From positions 1 through 64,000 of the forward strand of contig CALXYJ010000001.1 of NCBI GenBank assembly GCA_944392945.1: a DNA stretch of 64,000 bases, in the 5' to 3' direction. The notes beneath the pieces were generated by a model that saw only the letters and a list, made by a program, of their open reading frames with translations, was not told the DNA's origin and did no database searches. Origin of the DNA: an uncultured Clostridia bacterium. Lineage in GTDB: Bacteria; Bacillota; Clostridia; TANB77; CAG-508. A program made the position numbers and the translations under genes. Below are positions 35,821 through 45,557 of the stretch, piece by piece (the stretch's first letter is position 1; each line of letters begins with the position of its first letter).

Positions 35821-35882
35821 AAAATCACCATTCACATTATAAATAAATAATGAAATAATGGCAATATTAATAATTAAATCAC

Positions 35883-36000
35883 TTGATTTTTTAAGTTAAA
35901 TATAGTACAATACTTCAAGATGACCTTTTACTTAGCTACAGGATAAAAACACCTAACTTTAGCTCAGTTTAAGGAATAAATATTATAGGAGGTGTAAAAA
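35883..36000 (+). promoter_or_regulatory. rpsO promoter and leader
   Basis: TTGATT (35883-35888), 17-bp spacer, TACAAT (35906-35911), then a leader of about 85 nt with a possible AGCTA/TAGCT helix (near 35937 and 35964). Ribosomal protein S15 represses its own leader in several bacteria. Whether this leader binds S15 is inference. Confidence 0.5.
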
Positions 36001-36264
36001 ATGACAAAAGAAAGAAAACAAGAAGTAATTAATACTTATAAAAGAGACGAAAAAGATACTGGTTCTCCAGAAGTACAAGTAGCTCTTTTAACAGAAAGAA
36101 TTAATGAATTAACAGAACATTTAAAAGTTCACAAAAAAGACAATCATTCAAGAAGAGGTCTTCTAAAAATGGTTGGTAAAAGAAGAAATTTATTAAATTA
36201 CTTAGCTAAAAAAGATGTTCAAAGATATAGAGATCTTATAGCAAGATTAGGTTTAAGAAAATAG
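36001..36264 (+). CDS. rpsO: 30S ribosomal protein S15
   Basis: 87 aa, standard length. Binds 16S rRNA at an early assembly step. Conserved segments [50 protein letters not shown] are all present. AGGAGGTG precedes the ATG. It is followed by pnp, the widely conserved rpsO-pnp order, with a terminator-like hairpin and a structured RNA in the 216-bp gap. Confidence 0.98.
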   Translation: MTKERKQEVINTYKRDEKDTGSPEVQVALLTERINELTEHLKVHKKDNHSRRGLLKMVGKRRNLLNYLAKKDVQRYRDLIARLGLRK

Positions 36265-36272
36265 TATACAAC

Positions 36273-36301
36273 TTTAGGGCGTTATTAATACGCCCTAAAA
36301 T
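36273..36301 (+). terminator. Hairpin after rpsO
   Basis: Perfect stem TTTAGGGCGT / ACGCCCTAAA (36273-36282, 36290-36299) without a T run. It may be a weak terminator or an RNA processing/stability hairpin between rpsO and pnp. Confidence 0.6.
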
Positions 36302-36311
36302 GGTATATAAA

Positions 36312-36454
36312 TACTTATTTATTATTGGCTTTGCCCATTATAACTGTGGGTGCGAAATAAGTGCTTTCGACCACAGTTTACTTTAGAAGTAGCTTGTATT
36401 CTGAACTATGTATAATAATTTAGAATAGAGGTTACATCTAATAATAAATAAGTA
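36312..36454 (+). ncRNA. Structured RNA element in the pnp leader
   Basis: TACTTATTTATTATT (36312-36326) is perfectly complementary over 15 bases to AATAATAAATAAGTA (36440-36454). The enclosed 113 nt contain GGC/GCC, a strong ACTGTGG/CCACAGT hairpin (near 36343 and 36380, with an inner CGAAA/TTTCG) and ATTCT/AGAAT, i.e. a multibranch fold. The closing stem ends about 15 nt before the pnp ribosome binding site. In E. coli an RNase III-cut stem in the pnp leader mediates PNPase autoregulation; an analogous role here is inference. Confidence 0.65.
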
Positions 36455-36480
36455 AATTTAATATTAGAGGAGAGATAGAA

Positions 36481-38598
36481 ATGTATAAAACTTATTCAAC
36501 AGAATTAGCAGGAAGAAAGCTTACATTAGAAACTGGAAAATTAGCAGGTTTAGCAAATGGAAGTGTTTTAGTAAGATATGGGGATACTGTAGTTCTAGTG
36601 GACGTTACAGCATCTAAAGAACCTAGAGATGGAATAGACTTTTTCCCATTATCAGTAGATTATGAAGAAAAATTATATGCAGTTGGTAAAATACCAGGAA
36701 GTTATACAAAAAGAGAAGGAAAACCAAGTGATAAAGCAATATTAACATCAAGAGCTATAGATAGACCTTTAAGACCATTATTCCCAAAAGATTTTAGAAA
36801 TGATGTATGTGTTGTTGCAACAGTATTATCTGTAGAGCAAGATAATCAACCAGAAATATGTGCAATGATTGGTGCTTCAGCAGCTTTATCAATTTCAGAT
36901 ATTCCTTTTGGAGGACCAACCGCAGCAGTTGCAGTTGGATATGTAAATGATACGATAGTAATAAATCCAACTGAAGAAGAAAGAAAAAATAGTAGATTAA
37001 CACTTACAGTTGCAGGAACAAAAGAAAAAATAGCAATGATAGAAGCAGGGGCAGACGAAATACCTGATGATATAATGTTAGAAGCTATAAAAAAAGCACA
37101 TGTTGAAATTCAAAAGATATGTGATTTTATTAGTAATATTAAAGCTGAAATAGGAAAACCAAAATTTGAATATAAATCATTTGCTGTAGATGAAGAAATC
37201 TATAATGAAGTAGAATCAAATTTTAAAGATAAAATGTATGAAGCAGTACAAGCAGTAGATAAAGAAGTAAGAGACGAAAATATAGATAAATTAACAGATG
37301 AAATAGTAGAATATTATACAAATAAAGTTGGAGAAGAACAAATTGAGGAAATTATGCCAGATATAGCAACAAGTATACATGATTTAGAAAAAAAATGTGT
37401 AAGAGAAATGATATATAATGAACATAAAAGACCAGATGGCAGAAAAATTGATGAAATTAGACCACTTTCATGTGAAGTTGGTTTACTTCCAAGAGTACAT
37501 GGAAGCGCATTATTTACAAGAGGACAAACACAAGTATTATCTGTTGCAACATTAGGAATGATTTCTGAAGAACAAACTTTAGATGGAATAGATACAGAGG
37601 AAACCAAAAGATATATGCATCAATATAATTTTCCAAGCTATAGTGTTGGAGAAGCTAGACCATCAAGAGGACCAGGAAGAAGAGAAATAGGACATGGAGC
37701 ATTAGCAGAAAAAGCACTAGTTCCAGTTCTTCCAAGCGAAGAAGAATTCCCATATGCAATAAGGGTAGTTTCAGAGGTACTATCTTCTAATGGCTCAACA
37801 TCACAAGCAAGTATCTGTGCAAGTACTTTAGCTTTAATGGATGCTGGAGTTCCAATAAAAAGACCAGTAGCAGGTATTTCTACAGGACTTGTAACAGCAC
37901 CAGATGGATCAGATAATTATGTAATGCTAACAGATATTCAAGGAATAGAAGATTTTTTCGGAGATATGGACTTTAAAGTAGGTGGAACAGAAAAAGGAAT
38001 TACAGCAATACAAGTAGATATTAAAATAGATGGTTTATCATATGAAATAATAAAAGAAGCATTTGAAAGAACAAGGATTGCACGTAAATATATACTAGAA
38101 GAAGTAATGTTAAAACAATTAGATAAACCAAGAGCAACAATTTCTAAATATGCACCAAAAATTAGTACAATGAAGATAAAAGTAGAAAAAATAAAGGATG
38201 TAATTGGAACTGGTGGTAAGACAATAAATAAAATAATAGAAGAAACCGGAGTAAAAATAGATATAGAAGAAGACGGACAAGTATTTATATATTCTTCAGA
38301 TGAAGAAAATGCTAAAAGAGCAGCACAAATAATAGAAGATATAGTAAGAGAAATAGAAGTTGGACAAGTGTATGAAGGAAAAGTTGCAAGAATAATGAAT
38401 TTTGGAGCTTTTGTAGAATTACCTGGAGGAAAAGAAGGATTAGTTCATATATCAAAAATATCAAAAGAAAGAATAAAAAATGTTGAAGATGTATTACATG
38501 AGGGAGATATCGTTAAGGTAAAAGTAATAGAAATAGACGATCAAGATAGAATTAATTTATCTATTAAAGATGTAGAAGAAAATAAGGAAAATGAATAA
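36481..38598 (+). CDS. pnp: Polyribonucleotide nucleotidyltransferase (PNPase)
   Basis: Phosphorolytic 3'-5' exoribonuclease of the RNA degradosome. 705 aa. Two RNase PH domains (first about residues 8-140, second about 310-540, the latter with GHGALAEKALVPVLP and the DIQGIEDFFGDMDFKVGGT active-site segment), a helical linker, a KH domain (KIKDVIGTGGKTINKIIEETG) and a C-terminal S1 domain (GKVARIMNFGAFVEL). GAGGAG lies 5-10 bases before the ATG. RNase Y, a known partner in Firmicutes RNA decay, is encoded at 42635. Confidence 0.98.
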   Translation: MYKTYSTELAGRKLTLETGKLAGLANGSVLVRYGDTVVLVDVTASKEPRDGIDFFPLSVDYEEKLYAVGKIPGSYTKREGKPSDKAILTSRAIDRPLRPLFPKDFRNDVCVVATVLSVEQDNQPEICAMIGASAALSISDIPFGGPTAAVAVGYVNDTIVINPTEEERKNSRLTLTVAGTKEKIAMIEAGADEIPDDIMLEAIKKAHVEIQKICDFISNIKAEIGKPKFEYKSFAVDEEIYNEVESNFKDKMYEAVQAVDKEVRDENIDKLTDEIVEYYTNKVGEEQIEEIMPDIATSIHDLEKKCVREMIYNEHKRPDGRKIDEIRPLSCEVGLLPRVHGSALFTRGQTQVLSVATLGMISEEQTLDGIDTEETKRYMHQYNFPSYSVGEARPSRGPGRREIGHGALAEKALVPVLPSEEEFPYAIRVVSEVLSSNGSTSQASICASTLALMDAGVPIKRPVAGISTGLVTAPDGSDNYVMLTDIQGIEDFFGDMDFKVGGTEKGITAIQVDIKIDGLSYEIIKEAFERTRIARKYILEEVMLKQLDKPRATISKYAPKISTMKIKVEKIKDVIGTGGKTINKIIEETGVKIDIEEDGQVFIYSSDEENAKRAAQIIEDIVREIEVGQVYEGKVARIMNFGAFVELPGGKEGLVHISKISKERIKNVEDVLHEGDIVKVKVIEIDDQDRINLSIKDVEENKENE

Positions 38599-38630
38599 AA
38601 TATTAAGAATTTATTAAATTTTGTCAAAAG

Positions 38631-38659
38631 TTGCAAAAATAGGATAAAGGTAGTATAAT
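38631..38659 (+). promoter_or_regulatory. Promoter of the glycosyltransferase gene
   Basis: TTGCAA (38631-38636), 17-bp spacer, TATAAT (38654-38659), about 50 bp upstream of the start at 38710. Confidence 0.65.
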
Positions 38660-38709
38660 TAAAATTGTAGTGAATAATATAGAATAAATAATAAAAAGAG
38701 AGGGAAAAA

Positions 38710-39963
38710 ATGGAATATTTATATATAGTTCAACAAGCGTTAGTTTGGGTACTTACTATATTTTGGTTATATCAATTAATGATAAGTATTTGTTCGCTTG
38801 TAAAATTAAAAGAAAAACCTTTATTAATTAATAAAAATCATAGGTTTATGGCTATTATTCCTGCACATAATGAAGAAGCCGTTGTAGGCAATTTAATCGA
38901 AAGTTTAAAAAATCAAGATTACCCTAAAGATTTATATGATATCTATGTTATAGCTGATAATTGTACCGACAATACTGCAAAGATTGCAAGAGAAAAAGGT
39001 GCTATTGTATACGAAAGATTCGATAGTGAAAAGAAAACTAAAGGATATGCATTGCAATGGTTTTTACAACAAAAAATACAAGAAAATGCTCCATATGATG
39101 CTTTCTTTGTATTTGATGCTGATAATATTGTAGATAAAGGTTTCATAAAAGCTATGAATAAAAAATTATGTCAAGGTGAAGACGTAGTTCAAGGATATAG
39201 AGATATAAAGAATCCTACAGATAGTTGGGTAACAGCAGGATATGCAATCTTTTATTGGACAATGCACCGTTTTTACCACTTAGCAAGATATAATTTAGGA
39301 CTATCACCATTATTAAATGGTACAGGTTTTATGGTAAAATTTGATGTAATAAAACCAAATGGTTGGGATACACAAACCTTAACAGAAGATATAGAGTTTT
39401 CTTTAAAAAGAATTATAAAAGGCAGAAAATTAGGTTGGGCAACAGATGCAATAGTATATGATGAACAACCTGTAGGTTTTAGACAATCTTGGTCACAAAG
39501 AACAAGATGGAGTGTTGGACATATTCAATGTATTCAAAAATACACTAAAGAGCTTGCAAAAGGTGTAAAACAATATAAAACTTTAATGAATTTTGATGGA
39601 CTATTATATGTTTTAGGTAGTATACCAATGTTTATAATTGCAATAATATTACTATTAATAAATGCAATTATGTATTTAAACAATGGTATGACTACATCAG
39701 ATTTATTATTAAATTATGCAAGATATATAATACCAACATTTTTCTTACCAATACTAACAGGAATTATAATTATGAAATTGGATAGAAGACCAATTAAACC
39801 TATGATAAAAGGTTTAATATGTTATCCTTTATTCCTAGGTTCGTGGTTACTTATAAACTTTAAAGTATTATTCAAAAGAGATACTAAGTGGGAGAAGATT
39901 GACCACGTTAGAGATATTAAAATTAATGAAGTTAAACAGAATGCAGAACTTGAAAAAGTATAA
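38710..39963 (+). CDS. Membrane family 2 glycosyltransferase (processive, cellulose/hyaluronan synthase-like)
   Basis: 417 aa. TM helix at about residues 8-31, a cytoplasmic GT-A domain and two C-terminal membrane helices (about 300-325 and 340-360) plus a re-entrant hydrophobic segment. Catalytic features: IPAHNEEAVV, the nucleotide-sugar DADN motif near residue 137, TEDIEFSLK (acceptor Asp) and QRTRW (QxxRW). These mark a processive beta-glycosyltransferase making an exopolysaccharide or transferring to a lipid. Sugar and polymer cannot be predicted and no other polysaccharide gene is adjacent. Confidence 0.85.
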   Translation: MEYLYIVQQALVWVLTIFWLYQLMISICSLVKLKEKPLLINKNHRFMAIIPAHNEEAVVGNLIESLKNQDYPKDLYDIYVIADNCTDNTAKIAREKGAIVYERFDSEKKTKGYALQWFLQQKIQENAPYDAFFVFDADNIVDKGFIKAMNKKLCQGEDVVQGYRDIKNPTDSWVTAGYAIFYWTMHRFYHLARYNLGLSPLLNGTGFMVKFDVIKPNGWDTQTLTEDIEFSLKRIIKGRKLGWATDAIVYDEQPVGFRQSWSQRTRWSVGHIQCIQKYTKELAKGVKQYKTLMNFDGLLYVLGSIPMFIIAIILLLINAIMYLNNGMTTSDLLLNYARYIIPTFFLPILTGIIIMKLDRRPIKPMIKGLICYPLFLGSWLLINFKVLFKRDTKWEKIDHVRDIKINEVKQNAELEKV

Positions 39964-39989
39964 AATATATATGCAATAAAGAGGAAAAG

Positions 39990-40190
39990 TAAATTAGAGA
40001 TTATTTTTAGAGAGAATTAGTCATAGGCTGAAAGCTAATTTAAATGTAACTAATTGAAAAACTACCTTTTTTAGCACCTAGGCTAATAACCTATGGCGTT
40101 GATAACGATATAATCAAATTAAGTAAAAATTAGGATGGAACCGTGTAAAGCACTCCTATGGGCTATAAAGTCTATAGGAGTGTTTTTTTT
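39990..40190 (+). promoter_or_regulatory. T-box riboswitch upstream of thrS
   Basis: The T-box sequence AGGATGGAACCGTG (40132-40145) is followed by an intrinsic terminator, CACTCCTAT / ATAGGAGTG with a T8 run (40150-40190). Upstream, GTCATAGG (40020-40027) pairs with CCTATGGC (40090-40097) and may be part of Stem I. The neighbouring gene identifies tRNA-Thr as the ligand. An ACC triplet at 40076-40078 is a possible specifier, but I could not fix the specifier loop. Uncharged tRNA-Thr is expected to stabilise the antiterminator. Confidence 0.9.
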
Positions 40191-40291
40191 GTGGAAAATC
40201 CTTTTATATTATAGTACAAAATTTATAGTGATAATAAGATTATAGATTTTTTTAAAAATAATTTAACCAATAATAAATAGGAGGGATATAT

Positions 40292-42226
40292 ATGATTAAA
40301 TTAAAACTTAAAGATGGATCTATTATGGAGGTAGAAAAAGGAACATCTATAATAGATGTTGCAAAACAAATAAGTGAAGGTCTAGCAAGAATGGCAACTT
40401 GTGGAGAGGTTAATGGTAAAGTGCAAGATTTAAGATATGAAATAAATGAAGATTGCGATTTAGTAATTCATACATTTCAGGATGAAGATTTAGAAGGCAA
40501 AAAGGCATATTGGCATACAACATCACATATTATGGCACAAGCAATAAAAAGATTATATAAAGATGTAAAATTAACAATAGGACCAGCAATAGAAAATGGA
40601 TTTTACTATGATTTTGATACAGATAAACATTTTTCTGAGGAAGATTTTGAAAAAATAGAAGAAGAAATGAAGAAAATTATAAAAGAAGACTTACCAATAG
40701 AAAGATATTCATTACCAAGAGAAGAAGCTATAAAGTTTATGGAAGAAAATAATGAACCATATAAAGTAGAACTTATAGAAGAGCTACCAGAAGGAGAAGA
40801 GATATCTTTTTATAAACAAGGTGAATTTGTAGACTTATGTGCAGGACCTCATTTAATGAGTACTGGAAAAGTAAAAGTTGTAAAATTATTATCAGCATCA
40901 GGAGCTTATTGGAGAGGAAATGAAAATAATAAAATGCTTCAAAGGGTATATGGAATTTCTTTTCCTAAAAAAGCACAATTAGAAGAATATTTAAATCTAT
41001 TAGAAGAAGCAAAAGAAAGAGATCATAGAAAAATAGGTAAAGAATTAGATTTATTTATGACTCATGAACTTGTAGGTTCAGGACTTCCTATGTATTTACC
41101 AGATGGTGCAACAATTAGAAGAATATTAGAAAGATATATACAAGATAAAGAAATTGCACTTGGATATAAACATGTATATACACCATCACTTGCAAATGTA
41201 GATTTATATAAAACAAGTGGACACTGGGATCACTATAAAGAAGATATGTTTCCAGTAATGAAAATGGATAATGAAGAAATGGTATTAAGACCAATGAATT
41301 GTCCACATCATATGTTAATTTATAAAAATAAATTACATTCATATAGGGACTTACCAATAAGAATTGGAGAGCTTGCACATGATTTTAGATATGAAGCAAG
41401 TGGAAGTGTTTGTGGATTAGAAAGAGTTAGAGAAATGTGTCAAAATGATGCACACTTATTTGTAACTCCAGAACAAATTCAATCTGAAATTGCTGAGGTT
41501 GTTAAATTAATTTTATCAGTATATGAAGATTTTGGATTTGAAAATTATAGTTTTAGACTATCATTAAGAGATAAAAATGATAAGCATAAATATTTTGATG
41601 ATGATGAAATGTGGGAAAGTGCTGAAAGCCAATTAAGAGATACATTAAAAGCACTAAATCTTGATTTTTACGAGGCAGAAGGGGAAGCAGCATTTTATGG
41701 TCCAAAATTAGATGTACAAATAAAATCAGCATTAGGACATGATGTAACAATTTCTACTTGCCAATTAGACTTCTTATTACCAGAAAGATTTAAATTAACA
41801 TATATTGGGGAAGATGGAAAAGAACATAGACCAGTAGTAATTCATAGAGCAATCTTAGGTTCTTCAGATAGATTTATGGCATTTTTAATTGAAGAAACAA
41901 AAGGAGCTTTACCTTTATGGCTTGCTCCAACACAAGCAAAAATATTACCAATCTCTGATGCACAATTAGAATATGCAAGAAAAATAGAAGATAAATACAG
42001 AAAAGCCGGTATAAGAATAGAAGTTGATGATAGAAACGAAAAAATAGGTTATAAAATTCGTGAAGCACAATTAAGAAAAGTACCATATATGTTAGTTGTT
42101 GGAGATAAAGAAATAGAAGCAAATGCAGTTGCTGTAAGATCTAGAAAAGAAGGAGATATTGGACAAGTTGATGTAGATAAATTCTTAGAAAAAATGCAAG
42201 AAGAAATAAAAAATAAAACAAGATAA
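40292..42226 (+). CDS. thrS: Threonyl-tRNA synthetase
   Basis: 644 aa, full length. N-terminal TGS domain (residues 1-60), editing domain with HTTSHIMAQA (HxxxH) and the CAGPHL motif, class II catalytic core with motif 2 (RIGELAHDFRYEASG...), the zinc Cys in RPMNCPHHM and the motif 3 HRAILGSSDRFMAFLIE, then the anticodon-binding domain. AGGAGG precedes the ATG at 40292. Expression is probably controlled by the T-box leader, and the gene ends at a strong terminator. Confidence 0.98.
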   Translation: MIKLKLKDGSIMEVEKGTSIIDVAKQISEGLARMATCGEVNGKVQDLRYEINEDCDLVIHTFQDEDLEGKKAYWHTTSHIMAQAIKRLYKDVKLTIGPAIENGFYYDFDTDKHFSEEDFEKIEEEMKKIIKEDLPIERYSLPREEAIKFMEENNEPYKVELIEELPEGEEISFYKQGEFVDLCAGPHLMSTGKVKVVKLLSASGAYWRGNENNKMLQRVYGISFPKKAQLEEYLNLLEEAKERDHRKIGKELDLFMTHELVGSGLPMYLPDGATIRRILERYIQDKEIALGYKHVYTPSLANVDLYKTSGHWDHYKEDMFPVMKMDNEEMVLRPMNCPHHMLIYKNKLHSYRDLPIRIGELAHDFRYEASGSVCGLERVREMCQNDAHLFVTPEQIQSEIAEVVKLILSVYEDFGFENYSFRLSLRDKNDKHKYFDDDEMWESAESQLRDTLKALNLDFYEAEGEAAFYGPKLDVQIKSALGHDVTISTCQLDFLLPERFKLTYIGEDGKEHRPVVIHRAILGSSDRFMAFLIEETKGALPLWLAPTQAKILPISDAQLEYARKIEDKYRKAGIRIEVDDRNEKIGYKIREAQLRKVPYMLVVGDKEIEANAVAVRSRKEGDIGQVDVDKFLEKMQEEIKNKTR

Positions 42227-42238
42227 AAAAATGAAGAT

Positions 42239-42272
42239 GAACTTTAGGGACGTTCCTTAAAGTTCATTTTTG
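42239..42272 (+). terminator. thrS terminator
   Basis: Stem GAACTTTAGGGA / TCCTTAAAGTTC with a 3-nt loop, then ATTTTT. It differs from the rpmF terminator (26551-26577) at only two of 27 positions. Confidence 0.85.
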
Positions 42273-42417
42273 GTATGGCAATTGGAACAGATAGCATATT
42301 TTACAAACATAAAAGAATTAGTAAGTTTATCTTTGATGATAATAAAATAAAAACAAGTCTTTTAATCAATATAAACTGGAAATTTTAAGATATATATAAT
42401 ATTTTACATAAATAAAC

Positions 42418-42446
42418 TTGACAGTAGTGCGCTTTAAAGTTAAAAT
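42418..42446 (+). promoter_or_regulatory. rny promoter, with a long leader
   Basis: TTGACA (42418-42423), 17-bp spacer, TAAAAT (42441-42446), nearly 190 bp upstream of the rny start. The leader holds GTGTAGGGAAAATCCTAAG then ATTTTTCT (42482-42511), a hairpin resembling the recN terminator but without a T tail. The 42273-42417 stretch before the promoter is A+T-rich with nothing else recognisable. Confidence 0.6.
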
Positions 42447-42634
42447 TATATTGTGAGTAAAAATATATTTTTTAAGTTTATTGTGTAGGGAAAATCCTAA
42501 GATTTTTCTGAAACAACAAGGATAAGTTTCTTTATTAATATATTATAGAATATTTTACATATTAGTCAAAGTAACTTTCCTTATATATATTTACACTGTA
42601 CATTGAAAATTTAATAGAAAGAGGTAGAGGGGTT

Positions 42635-44179
42635 ATGATGAACACATTAATCATTATCGCTTCTATTATAATCTCTGCTGTTATATTCTTTTTTATAGGT
42701 ATAGCTTATAGAAAAAAAATAGCAGAATCTAAAATTCAAAGTGCCGAAGAAGAAGCAAGAAAAATTCTAGAACTTGCTAATAAAGATGCTGAAAATAAGA
42801 AAAAAGAAGAAATATTTAAGGCTAAAGAAGAAATAATGAACGCAAGAAATGAATTAGATAAAGAGATTAAAGAAAGAAGAGGCGAAATACAAAGTCAAGA
42901 AAAAAGACTATTCCAAAGAGAAGAAAACATAGATAAGAAGTCAGATAATTTGGAAAAAAAGGAAAAAGAATTAGAATCAAAAAGACAGGAATTGGAAGAA
43001 GAAAAAGAAAGTCTTGAAAAAATTATTTCTATGCAAAAACAAGAATTAGAAAGAATATCTAATTTAACATCAGAGGAAGCAAAACAACAATTGTTAAAAG
43101 AACTTGATGAACAAATAACTAACGAAAAAGCTATTTTAATAAAAGAGAAAGAACAACAATTTAAAGAGCAGGCAGATAAAATGGCTAAAGAAATTATTGG
43201 ATATTCTATACAAAAATGTGCTGCAGACCATTCTCAGGAAACTACAGTTTCAATAGTTTCTCTTCCAAACGATGATATGAAAGGTAGAATAATAGGTAGA
43301 GAAGGAAGAAATATTAAAGCTATAGAAACATTAACAGGAGTAGATTTAATAATAGATGATACTCCAGAAGCTGTAGTACTTTCAGGTTTTGATCCATTAA
43401 GAAGAGAAGTTGCAAGAATTGCTCTAGAAAAATTAATAGAAGATGGAAGAATACATCCTTCTAAAATAGAGGAAATGGTTGAGAAAGCTAAAGAAGAATT
43501 GGCAGAAACAATCAAAGAAGAAGGAGAGCGTGCAACTTTAGAAACAGGAGTAATGGGATTGCATCCAGACTTAGTAAAATTAATAGGAAAATTAAAATAT
43601 AGGACAAGTTATGGTCAAAATGTTTTAAATCACTCTATTGAAGTTTCAAATTTAGCACGAATTATGGCAGAAGAATTAGGCTTAGATCCTAAGCTTGCAA
43701 GAAGAGCTGGGTTATTGCATGATATAGGAAAAGCTTTAGACCATGATATGGAAGGTACACATGTTGAAATTGGTGTTGAAGTATTAAAAAAATATAAAGA
43801 AAGTCCAGCAGTTATAAATGCTGTAGAAGCACACCATGGAGATGTTGAACCACAAACCATAGAAGCAGTTTTAGTACAAGCTGCAGATGCTATATCAGCA
43901 TCAAGACCGGGTGCAAGAAGAGAAACTTTAGAAGCATATATTAAGAGACTACAGGAATTAGAATCTGTTGCAGATTCATTTGATGGTGTAGATAAATCTT
44001 ATGCAATCCAAGCTGGTAGGGAGATAAGAATTATAGTAAAACCAGATAAAATTTCTGATAGTCAAATGACTATATTAGGTAGAGAAATTGCAGAAAAAAT
44101 AGAAAAGGAAATGGATTATCCAGGACAGATAAAAGTAAACCTAATAAGAGAAACAAGATTAATAGATTATGCAAGATAA
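42635..44179 (+). CDS. rny: Ribonuclease Y
   Basis: Membrane-bound endoribonuclease that initiates mRNA decay in Firmicutes. 514 aa: TM helix at residues about 4-22, long coiled coil (about 30-200), KH domain (about 205-270, [21 protein letters not shown]), then an HD domain with [14 protein letters not shown] and the later EAHHGD, so the metal-binding residues are intact. AGAGG lies before two adjacent ATGs; 42635 is the first. Followed by ymdB and spoVS, a conserved clostridial/bacillar neighbourhood. Confidence 0.97.
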   Translation: MMNTLIIIASIIISAVIFFFIGIAYRKKIAESKIQSAEEEARKILELANKDAENKKKEEIFKAKEEIMNARNELDKEIKERRGEIQSQEKRLFQREENIDKKSDNLEKKEKELESKRQELEEEKESLEKIISMQKQELERISNLTSEEAKQQLLKELDEQITNEKAILIKEKEQQFKEQADKMAKEIIGYSIQKCAADHSQETTVSIVSLPNDDMKGRIIGREGRNIKAIETLTGVDLIIDDTPEAVVLSGFDPLRREVARIALEKLIEDGRIHPSKIEEMVEKAKEELAETIKEEGERATLETGVMGLHPDLVKLIGKLKYRTSYGQNVLNHSIEVSNLARIMAEELGLDPKLARRAGLLHDIGKALDHDMEGTHVEIGVEVLKKYKESPAVINAVEAHHGDVEPQTIEAVLVQAADAISASRPGARRETLEAYIKRLQELESVADSFDGVDKSYAIQAGREIRIIVKPDKISDSQMTILGREIAEKIEKEMDYPGQIKVNLIRETRLIDYAR

Positions 44180-44208
44180 AAAAGGTAGCAGAAATGCTAC
44201 CTTTTTTA
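44180..44208 (+). terminator. rny terminator
   Basis: AAGGTAGCA / TGCTACCTT with a GAAA loop (44182-44203) and a T6 tail, starting directly at the rny stop. Confidence 0.9.
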
Positions 44209-44258
44209 TGTGATAGATAATTATGGCGAATGTAAGATGATTGGTTAAAGATAAAAAC

Positions 44259-44287
44259 TTGAAATAACTATAAACCTACTATATAAT
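44259..44287 (+). promoter_or_regulatory. ymdB promoter
   Basis: TTGAAA (44259-44264), 17-bp spacer, TATAAT (44282-44287), 27 bp before the start at 44314. Confidence 0.65.
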
Positions 44288-44313
44288 ATAGCATATTAGA
44301 AAGAAGGTATATT

Positions 44314-45087
44314 ATGAATATTTTAGCAATAGGAGACATTGTTGGAGAGATAGGAGTAAAAAAAGTAATTAAAGAATTGCCAAAGATTAAAGAAAAATAT
44401 AATATAGATTTTACCATAATTAATGCAGAGAATTCAGCAGGAGGTATGGGAATAACAAAAAAAATATTTGATTCTTTAATTGATTCTGGTGCAGATGTAA
44501 TAACAATGGGAAATCATACTTGGGGTAAAAAGGATATTTTTGCATTTATAGATGATGAAAAAATTGTAAGACCTGCAAATTATAGTAGAGGTTTACCAGG
44601 AAATGGCTATAGCATATTTAATAGAAATAATAAAAAGATTGCAGTTATAAATTTAATAGGAAGAACATCAATGGGAATATTATCAGAAAATCCATTTATA
44701 GTAGCGAGTGACATATATAATAAACTAAAAAATGAAGTAGATATTTTTGTTTTAGATTTTCATGCAGAAGCAACAGCAGAAAAAATTGCGATGGGATATT
44801 ATATGGATGGAAAATTTACTATAGTATATGGAACACATACACATGTACAAACAGCTGATGAACAAATATTAGAAAAAGGAACTGCATATATAACAGATAT
44901 TGGAATGTCAGGGCCAAAAAAATCTGTTATAGGGATGGATGTTGGAGTTTCATTTAAAAGATTTGTAACATCACTTCCAGAGAGATATAAATTAGCAGAT
45001 GGTGAAGCAATGATAAATGCATGTATATTCGAGATAAATGATGAAACAAATCGAACAGAGAAAATAATTAGAATAAATACTAAATAA
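44314..45087 (+). CDS. ymdB: YmdB-family metallophosphoesterase
   Basis: 257 aa, TIGR00282-type calcineurin-like phosphodiesterase, normal length. In Bacillus YmdB has cyclic nucleotide phosphodiesterase activity and affects RNase activity, motility and biofilm choice. Metal ligands appear in AIGDIVGEIG, NAENSAGGMG, TMGNHTWG, LDFHAEATAEK and YGTHTHVQTAD. AAGAAGG precedes the ATG. The position between rny and spoVS is conserved in spore formers. Confidence 0.95.
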   Translation: MNILAIGDIVGEIGVKKVIKELPKIKEKYNIDFTIINAENSAGGMGITKKIFDSLIDSGADVITMGNHTWGKKDIFAFIDDEKIVRPANYSRGLPGNGYSIFNRNNKKIAVINLIGRTSMGILSENPFIVASDIYNKLKNEVDIFVLDFHAEATAEKIAMGYYMDGKFTIVYGTHTHVQTADEQILEKGTAYITDIGMSGPKKSVIGMDVGVSFKRFVTSLPERYKLADGEAMINACIFEINDETNRTEKIIRINTK

Positions 45088-45220
45088 ATGTCGAAACATG
45101 CAAGATTACGCGATATAAACTTCCTAAAAAATGGTAAAATATCTTTACATTATTTTCCAAATATAATATAAATATATCAGTCACAAGATGAAATAAAAAA
45201 TAAATTATAGGAGGCAAAAA

Positions 45221-45484
45221 ATGGAAGTTTTAAAAATCTCATCAAAATCAAATCCAAATTCAGTTGCAGGAGCAATAGCAGGTTTGGTAAAGGAAAATAA
45301 CAAGGCAGAAATGCAAGCAATAGGTGCAGGAGCATTAAATCAAGCTGTAAAGGCAGTAGCAATTGCAAGAGGGTTTGTAGCACCATCTGGGGTGGACTTA
45401 GTGTGTATACCAGCATTTGCAGAAGTTCAGGTAGAAGGAGAAGACAGAACTGGTATGAAATTAATAATAGAATCAAGAAAATAA
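45221..45484 (+). CDS. spoVS: Stage V sporulation protein S
   Basis: 87 aa, full length, with the near-invariant sequence EVLKISSKSNPNSVAGAIAG...QAIGAGALNQAVKAVAIARGF...GVDLVCIPAF. SpoVS is an Alba-like protein needed for coat assembly and progression of Bacillus sporulation; it is strongly conserved. AGGAGG precedes the ATG. The gene has its own upstream region (45088-45220), in which a TTTACA and a TATAAT are visible but with only 12 bp between them, so the sigma factor is unclear. Confidence 0.98.
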   Translation: MEVLKISSKSNPNSVAGAIAGLVKENNKAEMQAIGAGALNQAVKAVAIARGFVAPSGVDLVCIPAFAEVQVEGEDRTGMKLIIESRK

Positions 45485-45497
45485 TTCAATAAAAAAT

Positions 45498-45519
45498 GGG
45501 GGCTAAGGCCTCCTTTTTT
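45498..45519 (+). terminator. spoVS terminator
   Basis: GGGGGC / GCCTCC (one G-T pair) with a 4-nt loop and a T6 tail. Confidence 0.85.
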
Positions 45520-45557
45520 GATGAGTTTATAATAAATTGTTTATATATTAAAAAATC

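Noticed and set aside
42275..42388. 37-codon frame in the gap before rny, starting at an ATG just after the thrS terminator
   Set aside because: No ribosome binding site, no promoter directly upstream, low-complexity product.
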